DNA of 64,000 nucleotides, from the NCBI RefSeq assembly GCF_000757905.1, contig NZ_JRLH01000001.1; one strand, written 5' to 3'. Below the pieces are notes generated by a model, which worked only from the letters and a program-made list of their open reading frames with translations, searched no databases and was not told the DNA's origin. The position numbers and the translations under genes are program-made. Origin of the DNA: Arsenophonus nilaparvatae (lineage in GTDB: Bacteria > Pseudomonadota > Gammaproteobacteria > Enterobacterales > Enterobacteriaceae). Shown here piece after piece: positions 45,289 to 55,400 of the stretch (position 1 is its first letter; each line of letters starts with the position of its first letter).

Positions 45289-45558
45289 ATGATGAATATT
45301 AGTAGCATAAATAATATTTCTGTTCTGACTGAATCAGCAGAGGGTGGAGCGATGACGTTACAGCAAGCCATCAGTCAGCTATATCGACAACATAATCAAG
45401 TTGAACAGCAAGTTACTGATACATTACAAACAGGCGAGCTCTCTTCACTGCTTGCTATCCAGCAAACGACAAGTGATTATCAGGTTGAAATGTCATTGCT
45501 AAGTACATTAGCACGTAAAGCACTAACAACTGTTGAAACAGTTATAAAGGCGCAATAA
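45289..45558 (+). CDS. sctI: SctI (PrgJ), inner rod protein
   Basis: An 89-residue inner-rod protein (PrgJ 101, MxiI 97). The C-terminal half resembles the needle hairpin (LLAIQQTTSDYQVEMSLLSTLARKA), the normal family pattern. It connects the export gate to the needle. It follows sctF by six bases with a ribosome site inside the AAGGATAAATG junction; the start may be the first or second ATG. Confidence 0.9.
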   Translation: MMNISSINNISVLTESAEGGAMTLQQAISQLYRQHNQVEQQVTDTLQTGELSSLLAIQQTTSDYQVEMSLLSTLARKALTTVETVIKAQ

Positions 45559-45560
45559 CA

Positions 45561-46310
45561 GTGACAATACTCTTTCGCCACCTATACTTTTTTATCACCA
45601 TATCTCTTTTCACTTTTCTTTTATCAGGTTGTCATGATGAAGCGTTACTTAATTCGCTGAATCAACGTCAGGCAAATGAAGTACTGGCAGTTTTACAAAA
45701 GCATCAAATTATGGTCAGTAAAAGTGCACAAGGAAAAGGGCTCTATAAAATTAATGTGGCGAAAGAGGATTTGTCGGCTGCGGTACAGTTATTACAAGAA
45801 TATCAATTACCTTCACCAGAACGGCTTGAGATCTCTCAATTATTTCCTGCTGATGCCTTAGTCAACTCGCCGCAAATTGAAAAAGCCAGATTAATTTCAG
45901 GTATTGAGCAGCGGCTTGAACAATCTTTAATGGCACTGGACATCATCGCTGATGCGCGGGTACACCTCAGTTACCCTATTGTAGTTAATAGCCGCAGTCA
46001 GACACCGATGAAAGCCTCTGTCATCGTATTTTATCATGATGAAAAGCAAGATATTGATGAATTTAAAATGGGTATAAAAGCATTTATTAAAAATGCGATT
46101 AGTGAATTGGAACCTCAATATATTACGGTATTTTTAATTCATAAAATATCACCACCAATTTCTTCTCAGCCGAAAAAAAATACATCAGGTGAGGGATATT
46201 ATTTTTATATATTATTGCTTTTTATCTTAATTATCGGTGCTGGGCTAATATATTGGGCAATTAAACGTAAAAAGCTCGCGCAATCAATAATAAAATCTCA
46301 ACAGCAATGA
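45561..46310 (+). CDS. sctJ: SctJ (PrgK), inner-membrane ring lipoprotein
   Basis: A 249-residue YscJ/PrgK-family lipoprotein (PrgK 252). A signal with lipobox LSGC (lipidated Cys about residue 24) is followed by the two ring-building domains (LLNSLNQRQANEVLAVLQKHQI and EQRLEQSLMALDIIADARVHLSYP). A C-terminal membrane helix (about 215-235) ends in a basic tail. It starts at a GTG three bases after sctI and overlaps sctK by four bases. Confidence 0.95.
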   Translation: MTILFRHLYFFITISLFTFLLSGCHDEALLNSLNQRQANEVLAVLQKHQIMVSKSAQGKGLYKINVAKEDLSAAVQLLQEYQLPSPERLEISQLFPADALVNSPQIEKARLISGIEQRLEQSLMALDIIADARVHLSYPIVVNSRSQTPMKASVIVFYHDEKQDIDEFKMGIKAFIKNAISELEPQYITVFLIHKISPPISSQPKKNTSGEGYYFYILLLFILIIGAGLIYWAIKRKKLAQSIIKSQQQ

Positions 46311-46885
46311 AACAGCAAACTTTTAATTTGATAAAAACAATAATGTATCAACCTGCCAGTTATATTCATCACTCATTTGGCTACCCACCATATGATAAGC
46401 TAACAATGGTTGAAAAACGGATATATGACCAACAGGTAATGATGCACTTTCAATTGCCAACCAAGGTCGATTTTGAATTTGCTGATAACTTACACGTACA
46501 GTTATATATTAATTATTGGTCTAGGCTACCAATAGCAGCTTTATACTTAGGTGGATTATATCAATCATCACAGCTGATGATCGCCAATCAACTCAAACAG
46601 TTACCAGAGCCATTCAGTCAATTTTTATCCTGGGCTAAGTTACTGTTACCGCCACAAAAACAACAAATTATCCCGATAACTGCCACGTCCTATTCACAAG
46701 ATGAACTAACAAAGTTCGGCATGTGGGCAATGAAACCATTAATTGAAAAATGCTCTTTGGCATTAGCTGCTCGTTTTAGTCTACTGTTTAATAAAAATTA
46801 TCCACAGTGGCAACTTGCTACTGTTTTACCGATTAATTACTCATTATTAAAAACAACGCTCAATTATGTTCCCTACACGACCTGA
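46307..46885 (+). CDS. sctK: SctK (OrgA), sorting-platform protein
   Basis: A 192-residue OrgA/MxiK-like protein (OrgA 199) that links the SctQ pods to the inner-membrane ring. It is weakly conserved; the call rests on position between prgK and orgB homologues and length. It overlaps sctJ by four bases and the next gene by 20 bases. Confidence 0.82.
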   Translation: MKQQTFNLIKTIMYQPASYIHHSFGYPPYDKLTMVEKRIYDQQVMMHFQLPTKVDFEFADNLHVQLYINYWSRLPIAALYLGGLYQSSQLMIANQLKQLPEPFSQFLSWAKLLLPPQKQQIIPITATSYSQDELTKFGMWAMKPLIEKCSLALAARFSLLFNKNYPQWQLATVLPINYSLLKTTLNYVPYTT

Positions 46886-47573
46886 AAAATTATTGACTCA
46901 AGCGATAGATAATGTCTTGATCCGCGCTAAGTCCAAACAGAGCTATGATTATCATCAACTACTGATAAGCCAGGCCAAAAAACAGGCGAAGAAAATAATT
47001 ATTGCTGCGCAAGCAGAAAAAGAACAAATATTTAGCCAGGCTAAAATCCACGGTTATTGCCAAGGGATCAGCCAGACATCTACTGCGCTTGCCTTATTTA
47101 TTCAGGCATACCAAACCATCAACCACAACCTTTATAACGATATAATTAAACAAATAGAGCAAACATTAATTCAATTTCTATTAACAGAATCGGTGATTGA
47201 GCAGCTACTGGGTAATTTAGTGGCCAAAGTTGACCTCCAGCAGCAAAGCAAAATTTACCTACCGGAAAAGCTGGCAACCACATTATCTGAGCATTGGTCA
47301 GACAAATTTAGCAATATCAAACTCACTAGCCACCAACAAAATTATATAATGCTAGAAATGGGTATGGGTAATGAAATTCTTTACTTCTCGCCGGAAAAAA
47401 GTGTTACCGAGATGATGAAAAGTATCATTGCAGATAAACAGATCGCCGCCAGCAACCAGCAACAAATAGCCTGCATCACTGAACTGAAAGAAAACTTCGT
47501 TAAAACGCTACAACAACGGTTTGAGCACTATCTGACAGCCAGCAACCAAAGCTTGCCTGAAGCAGATAGATGA
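46866..47573 (+). CDS. sctL: SctL (OrgB), ATPase stator
   Basis: A 235-residue OrgB/MxiN/FliH-type stator (OrgB 226) that tethers the ATPase SctN to the sorting platform. It has an N-terminal Lys/Ala/Gln-rich coiled coil (ISQAKKQAKKIIIAAQAEKE, about 36-60) and a C-terminal globular domain. It is the last gene of the plus-strand block; leuX starts 98 bases later. It should bind the product of the broken sctN. Confidence 0.85.
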   Translation: MFPTRPEKLLTQAIDNVLIRAKSKQSYDYHQLLISQAKKQAKKIIIAAQAEKEQIFSQAKIHGYCQGISQTSTALALFIQAYQTINHNLYNDIIKQIEQTLIQFLLTESVIEQLLGNLVAKVDLQQQSKIYLPEKLATTLSEHWSDKFSNIKLTSHQQNYIMLEMGMGNEILYFSPEKSVTEMMKSIIADKQIAASNQQQIACITELKENFVKTLQQRFEHYLTASNQSLPEADR

Positions 47574-47671
47574 TTGCTTTTTAAGCACTTAACGTCATTG
47601 GTGAACAATAACAGTTGCGCCTGACGAGATGACAAGTATAATAGCGCCGTTTTCCGCGATTCTCCCTCAAT

Positions 47672-47756
47672 GCCGAAGTGGCGAAATCGGTAGACGCAGT
47701 TGATTCAAAATCAACCGCCTTCGGGTGTGCCGGTTCGAGTCCGGCCTTCGGCACCA
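47672..47756 (+). tRNA. leuX: tRNA-Leu (anticodon CAA), leuX
   Basis: An 85-base class II tRNA with a complete cloverleaf: acceptor GCCGAAG/CTTCGGC, anticodon stem GTTGA/TCAAC with loop TTCAAAA (anticodon CAA), a long variable arm, T arm GGTTCGAGTCC, and encoded CCA. Nearly identical to E. coli leuX, a frequent integration site for islands. The type III locus lies on one side and the restriction island on the other. Confidence 0.97.
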
Positions 47757-47770
47757 TAAAACATTTCTGA

Positions 47771-47792
47771 ACATCAGGTGATGTCTTTTTTT
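47771..47792 (+). terminator. Terminator after leuX
   Basis: ACATC-AGGT-GATGT forms a short hairpin followed by C and seven T residues, 15 bases after the tRNA. It fits a Rho-independent end for leuX. Confidence 0.6.
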
Positions 47793-48500
47793 GTGTTTGG
47801 AATCCTAGTCTTACCAGACGTTCAATCGATTATAACCCCCCAAAATATGGCCGATTCATCTCAGCAGCTAAACAAAGAGATAGAGACCAGCACTGAAACT
47901 TAAACGCTTAGCTGAATTTTTATAGCGAATTGATAGCGATATAAGCATGCGTGCTAACCTCACTGGTTGTCAGACTCACTTTATGATTATTTATTTGTTC
48001 CATTCTCACGGGGAAGCATTCGATTTTGATAGTGTAAGGTGGAGGATTTTTGCTTAAACTCTATACATGCGGCTTATATTTATAAAGTTGTGCATATAGA
48101 GGAAAGTCGACTAATTGTGCAATGGTGCGTAGGCAAATAGGGAGAAGTATAGGGACGAGTGGGTTTGGGAAGTGATACAAGATGTATGATGATATTGCTG
48201 ACTTGGAGAAAGACTTAAGCTAGTCAAAATGAAAGCATAGTTATCTTTACTGATATTAGTAGATGGTTATGCTGCATAGTTTATTATTTTTTTATGATAG
48301 GATTACCCCTAATAAATTTAATTAGTCTAGATTCGTTCAAATATTCCACCTTATATAAATAATATTGCTAATCAGTGACGCGGATAGGATTAATCGATAA
48401 CGCCATAAATTCAAGAAGAATTGTATATCTAAAGTATTAAACTTTTTTTGATCAGATACTTAATAACATGTTTAAAACGTATTAAAACAGGAATAACACT
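47793..48500. other. Non-coding stretch between leuX and hsdM
   Basis: About 700 bases with no supported gene, only short frames with no recognisable family and no ribosome site. I see no integrase and no clear copy of the leuX 3' end. The last 100 bases are AT-rich and should contain the hsdM promoter. This is where an island integrase would be expected; it is absent or eroded beyond recognition. Confidence 0.5.
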
Positions 48501-50057
48501 ATGACAAGTACCCAACAACGCGCTGAACTACAGCGTCAAATTTGGCAGATTGCTAACGATGTTAGAGGCTCAGTGGATGGCTGGGACTTTAAACAGTATG
48601 TGTTAGGTACACTGTTTTATCGTTTTATTAGTGAAAACTTTGCCAGTTACATTGAAGGTGATGATGAAAGTATCCACTATGCTGAGCTTTCGGATAATGT
48701 GATCACCACCGATATTAAAGACGATGCCATTAAAACCAAGGGCTATTTTATTTACCCAAGCCAGCTGTTTACTAACATTGCCGCAGATGCTAATAATAAT
48801 GAGAATTTAAATACCGATTTAGCTGCCATATTTGCCGCTATTGAAAGCTCAGCGAATGGCTATCCATCTGAACTCGATATTAAAGGCCTTTTTGCTGATT
48901 TTGACACTACTAGTAACCGCTTAGGTAATACTGTTAAAGATAAAAATATTCGTTTGGCAGCTGTATTAAGAGGTGTGGCAGGACTGAGATTTGGTCAGTT
49001 TGAAAGTAACCAAATCGACCTGTTTGGCGATGCTTACGAGTTTTTAATCTCAAACTATGCCGCCAATGCTGGTAAGTCAGGCGGCGAATTTTTCACCCCG
49101 CAACACGTCTCTAAGCTGATTGCCCAACTGGCTATGCATGGTCAAAAGAGCGTGAATAAAATATATGACCCAGCCGCAGGTTCAGGTTCATTATTATTGC
49201 AAGCCAAGAAACACTTTGACGACCATATTATTGAAGACGGCTTTTTTGGCCAAGAGATCAACCATACCACCTTTAACCTTGCCCGTATGAATATGTTTTT
49301 ACATAACATTAACTACGATAAATTTAATATTGCATTAGGCAACACCTTAACCGAACCGCATTTTGTTGATGACAAACCCTTTGATGCGATTGTCTCTAAT
49401 CCGCCCTATTCAGTGAAATGGATTGGTAGCGATGATCCAACGTTGATTAATGATGAACGTTTTGCCCCGGCAGGCGTGTTAGCACCAAAATCCAAAGCTG
49501 ATTTTGCCTTTGTACTCCATGCATTAAGCTATCTATCTAGCAAAGGGCGTGCAGCGATTGTTTGCTTCCCAGGTATTTTTTACCGTGGCGGTGCTGAGCA
49601 GAAAATTCGCCAATATTTGGTGGATAATAACTATATAGAAACCGTTATCTCATTAGCGCCTAACCTGTTTTTTGGCACGACCATTGCTGTTAACATCCTT
49701 GTGTTATCTAAACATAAAACTGACACCTCCACTCAATTTATCGACGCCAGCAGTCTGTTTAAAAAAGAAACCAATAACAATGTTCTTACCGACGCGCACA
49801 TTAAACAAATTATGCAAGCGTTTGGTAGTAAGGAAGATATTGAACATTTTGCTAAATCGGTTAGTTTTGAATCTATTGCTGAGAATAACTACAATCTGTC
49901 GGTCAGCAGCTATGTAGAAGCCAAAGACAACCGCGAAGTGATCGATATTACTAAGCTGAATATGGAATTAAAAACCACAGTTGCGAAAATCGACCGGCTT
50001 CGTGCTGATATTGATGCCATAGTGGCCGAAATTGAGGGCGTGGAGATTAAGGGATGA
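48501..50057 (+). CDS. hsdM: HsdM, type I (IC) DNA adenine methyltransferase
   Basis: A 518-residue N6-adenine methyltransferase subunit of a type I restriction-modification system. It has the N-terminal HsdM helical domain (about 8-150), SAM-binding motif I DPAAGSGSLLLQA (from about residue 223) and catalytic motif IV NPPYS (from N300). The related EcoR124I enzyme is type IC. Two HsdM join one HsdS to methylate the target, protecting host DNA. The stop overlaps hsdS by four bases. First gene of the operon. Confidence 0.96.
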   Translation: MTSTQQRAELQRQIWQIANDVRGSVDGWDFKQYVLGTLFYRFISENFASYIEGDDESIHYAELSDNVITTDIKDDAIKTKGYFIYPSQLFTNIAADANNNENLNTDLAAIFAAIESSANGYPSELDIKGLFADFDTTSNRLGNTVKDKNIRLAAVLRGVAGLRFGQFESNQIDLFGDAYEFLISNYAANAGKSGGEFFTPQHVSKLIAQLAMHGQKSVNKIYDPAAGSGSLLLQAKKHFDDHIIEDGFFGQEINHTTFNLARMNMFLHNINYDKFNIALGNTLTEPHFVDDKPFDAIVSNPPYSVKWIGSDDPTLINDERFAPAGVLAPKSKADFAFVLHALSYLSSKGRAAIVCFPGIFYRGGAEQKIRQYLVDNNYIETVISLAPNLFFGTTIAVNILVLSKHKTDTSTQFIDASSLFKKETNNNVLTDAHIKQIMQAFGSKEDIEHFAKSVSFESIAENNYNLSVSSYVEAKDNREVIDITKLNMELKTTVAKIDRLRADIDAIVAEIEGVEIKG

Positions 50058-51202
50058 GTAATATGAGCTTTATGGAGAAACTGCTTAATGGGGTTGAGGT
50101 GGATTATCTACTATTAGGGAATGTTACGCATTACGAACAGCCAAGCAAATATCTAGTAAAATCGGAAAACTACAATGATGAATTTCACGTACCTGTTTTG
50201 ACTGCGGGCAAAACTTTCATTCTTGGTTACACAGCTGAAACTAGCGGAATATATAAGGCTTCTGAAAATCCTGTAATAATCTTTGACGACTTTACAGCAG
50301 CTAACAAATGGGTTAATTTTGATTTTAAAGCTAAGTCATCTGCAATGAAGATGATTACATCAAGTGATGAGAATAAGGTTTTACTAAAATATATTTTCTA
50401 TTGGTTGAATACCTTACCCAGCGAATTAGTTGAAGGTGATCATAAGCGGCAATGGATTAGTAACTTTTCCAATAAAAAAATTCCTATCCCACCATTTCAT
50501 ATTCAAGCGAAAATCGTCCGCATTTTGGATACCTTCACCGAGCTTACCGCACGCAAAAAACAATACAACTACTATCGCGATCAATTATTAAATATTGAAG
50601 AAGGTGAAGTGGAATGGAAGACGTTGGGAGAAGTTACTTTATCTACAAGCAATATTCGTTGGCGAGATGCGAACCGATCATACCGTTACATTGATTTGAC
50701 ATCTGTTAGCCGTGAAAATAAATCAATCATCGAAACATCTGAAATTACAGCTAAGAATGCACCAAGCAGGGCACAGAAGCTTATTGAAAAAGATGATGTT
50801 ATTTTCGCAACAACTCGCCCCATTCAACAACGACTTAGTTTGATTAATGATGAATACTCGGGTGAGGTAGCTAGTACAGGTTATTGTGTTTTAAGAGCTA
50901 AAAACGATGAAGTTTTACCAAAATGGATTTATTACTATATCTCTTCAACATTATTTAAACATTACGTTGAAGAAAATCAAAGTGGTTCGGCTTACCCAGC
51001 AATTTCTGATGTTAAAGTGAAAGCATTTAAATTTCCTATTCCCTCTCTTGCCGAACAAGAGCGCATTATTGCTATCCTAGACAAATTCGACGCTCTAACC
51101 AACTCTATCATTGAAGGCTTACCTAGCGAAATTGAATTACGTCTAAAGCAGTATGAGTATTATCGTGACTTAATGTTGAGTTTTTCCAAAAAAAAACAGT
51201 AG
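50054..51202 (+). CDS. hsdS: HsdS, type I specificity subunit
   Basis: A 382-residue specificity subunit with two target-recognition domains (about 10-150 and 185-335), each followed by a conserved helical spacer. The spacers are recognisable repeats: IPIPPFHIQAKIVRILDTFTEL and FPIPSLAEQERIIAILDKFDAL, then NYYRDQLL and EYYRDLML. Each recognition domain reads half of a split DNA target; the sites cannot be predicted from sequence. It overlaps hsdM by four bases and precedes the AAA gene by nine. Confidence 0.95.
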   Translation: MSNMSFMEKLLNGVEVDYLLLGNVTHYEQPSKYLVKSENYNDEFHVPVLTAGKTFILGYTAETSGIYKASENPVIIFDDFTAANKWVNFDFKAKSSAMKMITSSDENKVLLKYIFYWLNTLPSELVEGDHKRQWISNFSNKKIPIPPFHIQAKIVRILDTFTELTARKKQYNYYRDQLLNIEEGEVEWKTLGEVTLSTSNIRWRDANRSYRYIDLTSVSRENKSIIETSEITAKNAPSRAQKLIEKDDVIFATTRPIQQRLSLINDEYSGEVASTGYCVLRAKNDEVLPKWIYYYISSTLFKHYVEENQSGSAYPAISDVKVKAFKFPIPSLAEQERIIAILDKFDALTNSIIEGLPSEIELRLKQYEYYRDLMLSFSKKKQ

Positions 51203-51211
51203 ATTGAAAAT

Positions 51212-52366
51212 ATGAACAATTCGTTAATGGATATTGCGCAACAATTAAGAAGTACGAGACATACAACAAGGGCTATAGCTGAAAAAACTAAAGCTGTAAC
51301 AGTTCAACTTATTTATGCATTTAATAGCTCAGGAAAAACTCGTCTTTCGCGGCAGTTTAAACAGCTAATAGCCCCTAATCAAGATAATAATGACGAGGCT
51401 GATGGTGCAGAACAATCAGAATTATCTTGCCCAAAAATCCTATATTACAACGCCTTTACTGAAGATTTATTTTATTGGGATAATGATTTAGAGCGATATG
51501 CTGAACCTAAACTCAAAATCCAGCCAAATTCGTTTACGAATTGGGTGCTGAAAGAGCAGGGCCAAGATCGAAATATTATTACTAATTTTCAGCGCTATAC
51601 CGATCAATACTTGACTCCGTGTTTTAGTGAGGACTTTACGGAAGTTACTTTTTCCTTTGAGAATGGTAATGAAGAGAATTCAGACAAGCTGAAAATATCT
51701 AAAGGTGAAGAAAGCAACTTTGTCTGGAGTATTTTTTATACTTTACTGGATCAAGTCATTAACATTTTAAATGTCGTTGAATCCAGCGAACGTGAAACGA
51801 ATCAGTTTAACCAATTAGAATGGATTTTTATTGATGGCCCTGTCAGTTCATTAGATGAAAATCACTTAATCGAGTTGGCTGTGGATTTAGCGCAACTAAT
51901 TAAATCAAGTAAATCAGAGCTTAAATTTATCATCACGACACATAATCCACTTTTTTATAATGTGTTACATAATGAATTGAAAAAAGCGAAGAAATATGTG
52001 TTGAAGAAAAATGATGATGGTAGCTATGTTTTACGTAACCAGCCAAGTGACTCACCATTTTCATATCATCTTTATCTTAAAGTTGAGCTTGAAAAGGCAA
52101 TCGAAACAGGACAATTACGTAAATATCATTATAATTTTCTTCGCAATTTTTTAGATAAAACCTCCACATTTCTTGGTTATGAAAAATGGGGAGATTTATT
52201 ACCTGAAAATGATAGTGGAGGAGCTAATCCGTATGAAACACGTATTATTAATATTAATAGTCACTCAAAGCACGCAAATGAAGAAGTAATTGAACTGAAA
52301 GACGATGATAAGCGCGTCTTAGGCTACTTATTGAAAGAAATCAAAACAAAGTATGGCTTCAAGTAG
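51212..52366 (+). CDS. ABC-type AAA ATPase embedded in the hsd operon (PrrC/RloC-like head)
   Basis: A 384-residue ATPase between hsdS and hsdR. Walker A is AFNSSGKTRLS (36-46), an ABC-like signature ISKGEES lies at about 163-169, Walker B is WIFIDGPVSSLDEN (D208) and a switch His follows in FIITTHNP. The head is compact, with no long coiled coil. Such heads occur in PrrC and RloC anticodon nucleases and in accessory ATPases of type I loci (RloA). The last 110 residues (ending RIININSHSKHANEEV and onward) are not a domain I can name; Arg and His there could be catalytic, but I cannot assign an anticodon-nuclease triad. Likely an antiphage add-on. Confidence 0.7.
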   Translation: MNNSLMDIAQQLRSTRHTTRAIAEKTKAVTVQLIYAFNSSGKTRLSRQFKQLIAPNQDNNDEADGAEQSELSCPKILYYNAFTEDLFYWDNDLERYAEPKLKIQPNSFTNWVLKEQGQDRNIITNFQRYTDQYLTPCFSEDFTEVTFSFENGNEENSDKLKISKGEESNFVWSIFYTLLDQVINILNVVESSERETNQFNQLEWIFIDGPVSSLDENHLIELAVDLAQLIKSSKSELKFIITTHNPLFYNVLHNELKKAKKYVLKKNDDGSYVLRNQPSDSPFSYHLYLKVELEKAIETGQLRKYHYNFLRNFLDKTSTFLGYEKWGDLLPENDSGGANPYETRIININSHSKHANEEVIELKDDDKRVLGYLLKEIKTKYGFK

Positions 52367-52404
52367 AACTTTAACTAAGAGTGAAAATTTTTGCAGGTAA
52401 TTAA

Positions 52405-55400
52405 ATGACTGAATATAAACCCATTGCAGAATCAAATAATTTTATTGTATTGGATAAATATACCAAATGCTTGCAGAGAAGCGAAGCCTACCAAAGTGAA
52501 TGGGATTTGGAGCGAGAATTTATTCAAGATTTACAAAACCAAGGCTATGATTACTTGGCAGATTTAAAATCGCCAGAAAAAATGCTGGCCAATGTGCGAA
52601 TACAGTTGCAAAATTTGAATAATGTTAGGTTTTTAGACGGTGAATGGTTACGCTTTGTTGAACAATATTTAGATAAACCTAATGATAATATTATCGATAA
52701 AACGCGTAAAATTTATAGTGATTATATTTATGATTTTGTCTTTGATGATGGGCATATCGAAAATATTTATTTACTGGATAAGAAAAATATTGCACGTAAT
52801 AAGGTGCAGGTGATTAAGCAATTTGAGCAAATTGGAACACAAACAAATCGCTATGATGTCACTATTTTGGTTAATGGTTTGCCCTTAGTACAAATCGAGC
52901 TCAAAAAACGTGGTGTTGCCATTCGTGAAGCCTTTAACCAAGTACATCGCTATAGTAAAGAAAGTTTTAATAGCGAGAACTCTTTGTTTAAATATTTACA
53001 ACTATTCGTAGTGTCTAATGGTACAGACGCGCGCTATTTTGCTAATACCACCAAGCGAGATAAGAACAGCTTTGACTTTACCATGAATTGGGCGAAGTCT
53101 GATAATATGCTGATTAAAGACCTAAAAGATTTTACGGCTACGTTTTTTCAGAAAAATACTTTATTAAATGTGTTAATTCATTATTCAGTATTTGACGTAA
53201 GCAACACCTTGTTAGTTATGCGCCCTTACCAAATAGCAGCTACTGAGCGTATTTTATGGAAAATTAAAAATGCCTATCAAGCTAAAAATTGGAGTAATAC
53301 CGAGAGCGGTGGCTATATTTGGCATACCACAGGTTCAGGTAAAACCTTAACTAGCTTTAAAGCAGCGCGTCTAGCCACAGAGCTGGATTTTATCGATAAA
53401 GTGTTTTTTGTGGTTGACCGTAAAGATCTCGATTATCAAACCATGAAAGAATATCAGCGTTTTTCGCCAGATAGTGTTAATGGATCAGATAGCACCGCAG
53501 GGTTAAAACGCAATCTGGCGAAAGAAGACAATAAAATCATTGTTACGACCATTCAAAAACTTAATAACTTAATCAAGAGCGAAAGCGACTTGCCTATTTA
53601 CAACAAGCAAGTAGTATTCATTTTTGATGAAGCCCATCGTAGCCAGTTTGGTGAAGCACAAAAAAACTTAAAGAAAAAATTTAAACGGTATTACCAGTTT
53701 GGTTTTACCGGTACACCAATTTTTCCACAAAATGCTTTGGGTGCAGAAACCACTGGTAGTGTATTTGGTAGAGAGTTGCATTCTTATGTGATAACTGATG
53801 CCATTCGCGATGAAAAAGTGTTGAAGTTTAAAGTTGATTACAATGATGTACGACCTCAATTTAAGTCAATTGAGACGGAACAAGATGAGAAAAAATTAAC
53901 AGCGGCAGAAAACCAACAGGCATTTTTGCACCCTGTGCGTATTCGTGAAATTTCCCAGTATATTTTAAATCACTTCAGGCAAAAAACCCATCGTCTGCAA
54001 GCTGGGGGTATGGGCTTTAATGCCATGTTTGCCGTCAATAGTGTGGATGCTGCTAAGGCTTACTACCAAGCGTTTAAGGACTTGCAAAATAGGAATGATA
54101 AAAGCCAAACGAGCAGCAAATCACTTAAGATCGCCACGATTTTCTCTTTTGCTGCCAATGAAGAGCAAGATGCTGTGGGTGAAATTCTTGATGAAAGCTT
54201 TGACTCCACCGCAATGGATAATAGTGCCAAAGAGTTTTTAAGTCGTGCGATCGATGATTATAACAAGGAATTTAGAACGAATTTTGGTGTAAATAGCAAT
54301 GGATTTCAAAATTATTACCGTGACCTTGCAAAACGAGTTAAAACTCAAGAAGTGGATTTATTGATTGTTGTAGGTATGTTTTTAACAGTCTTTGATGCTC
54401 CGACTTTGAATACATTATTTGTAGATAAAAATCTACGTTATCACGGCTTAATACAAGCCTATTCACGTACCAATCGTATTTATGATGCTACAAAGACCTT
54501 TGGTAATATTGTCACCTTCCGCAACTTAGAACAGGCTACGGTTGATGCTATTACCTTATTTGGTGATAAAAACACGAAAAATGTCGTTTTAGAAAAAAGT
54601 TACAAAGAATACATGGAAGGCTTTACTGATTTAGTCACCGGCGAAGCCCGCCGCGGATTTTTGGAAGTAGTGACTGAATTACAAAGACGTTTCCCAAATC
54701 CTGCTGAAATTGTCAAAGAGCGGGATAAAAAAGACTTTGCTAAATTATTTGGTGAATATTTACGGGCAGAGAATGTGCTGCAAAACTACGATGAATTTGC
54801 AGGATTGAAAGCTTTACAGCATGTAGATAAGTGCGACCCTGAAACGGTCGAGAAATTTAAAGCTAAATACTACTTAAGCGATGAAGATATCGCGGCAATG
54901 CAAGCGATTGAGATGCCAACAGAACGGATTATTCAAGATTATCGCTCAACTTATAATGATACGCGCGATTGGCTGTGCCGTGAGAAGTCGTCCAATGAGA
55001 AAGAAAAATCTACTATTGACTGGGACGATGTGGTTTTTGAAATTGACTTACTTAAATCGCAAGAAATTAATCTCGATTACATTCTTGAATTGATTTTTGA
55101 AAATAATAAAAAGAATAAAAATAAAGCAGAGTTGATTGAAGAAGTGCGTCGTTTGATACGTGCTAGCCTTGGAAATCGTGCCAAAGAGAGTTTAGTCGTT
55201 GATTTTATAAACCAAACGAATTTAGACGAGGTTGTTGATAAAGCAAACATTATTGATGAATTTTTTAAATTTGCGCAAGCTGAACAAAAGCGTGAAGCAG
55301 AAGAATTAATTAACTCTGAAAACTTAAATGAAGAGGCGGCCAAACGCTACATCATAGCATCGTTAAAACGAGAATATGCTAGTGAAAATGGCACTGAGCT

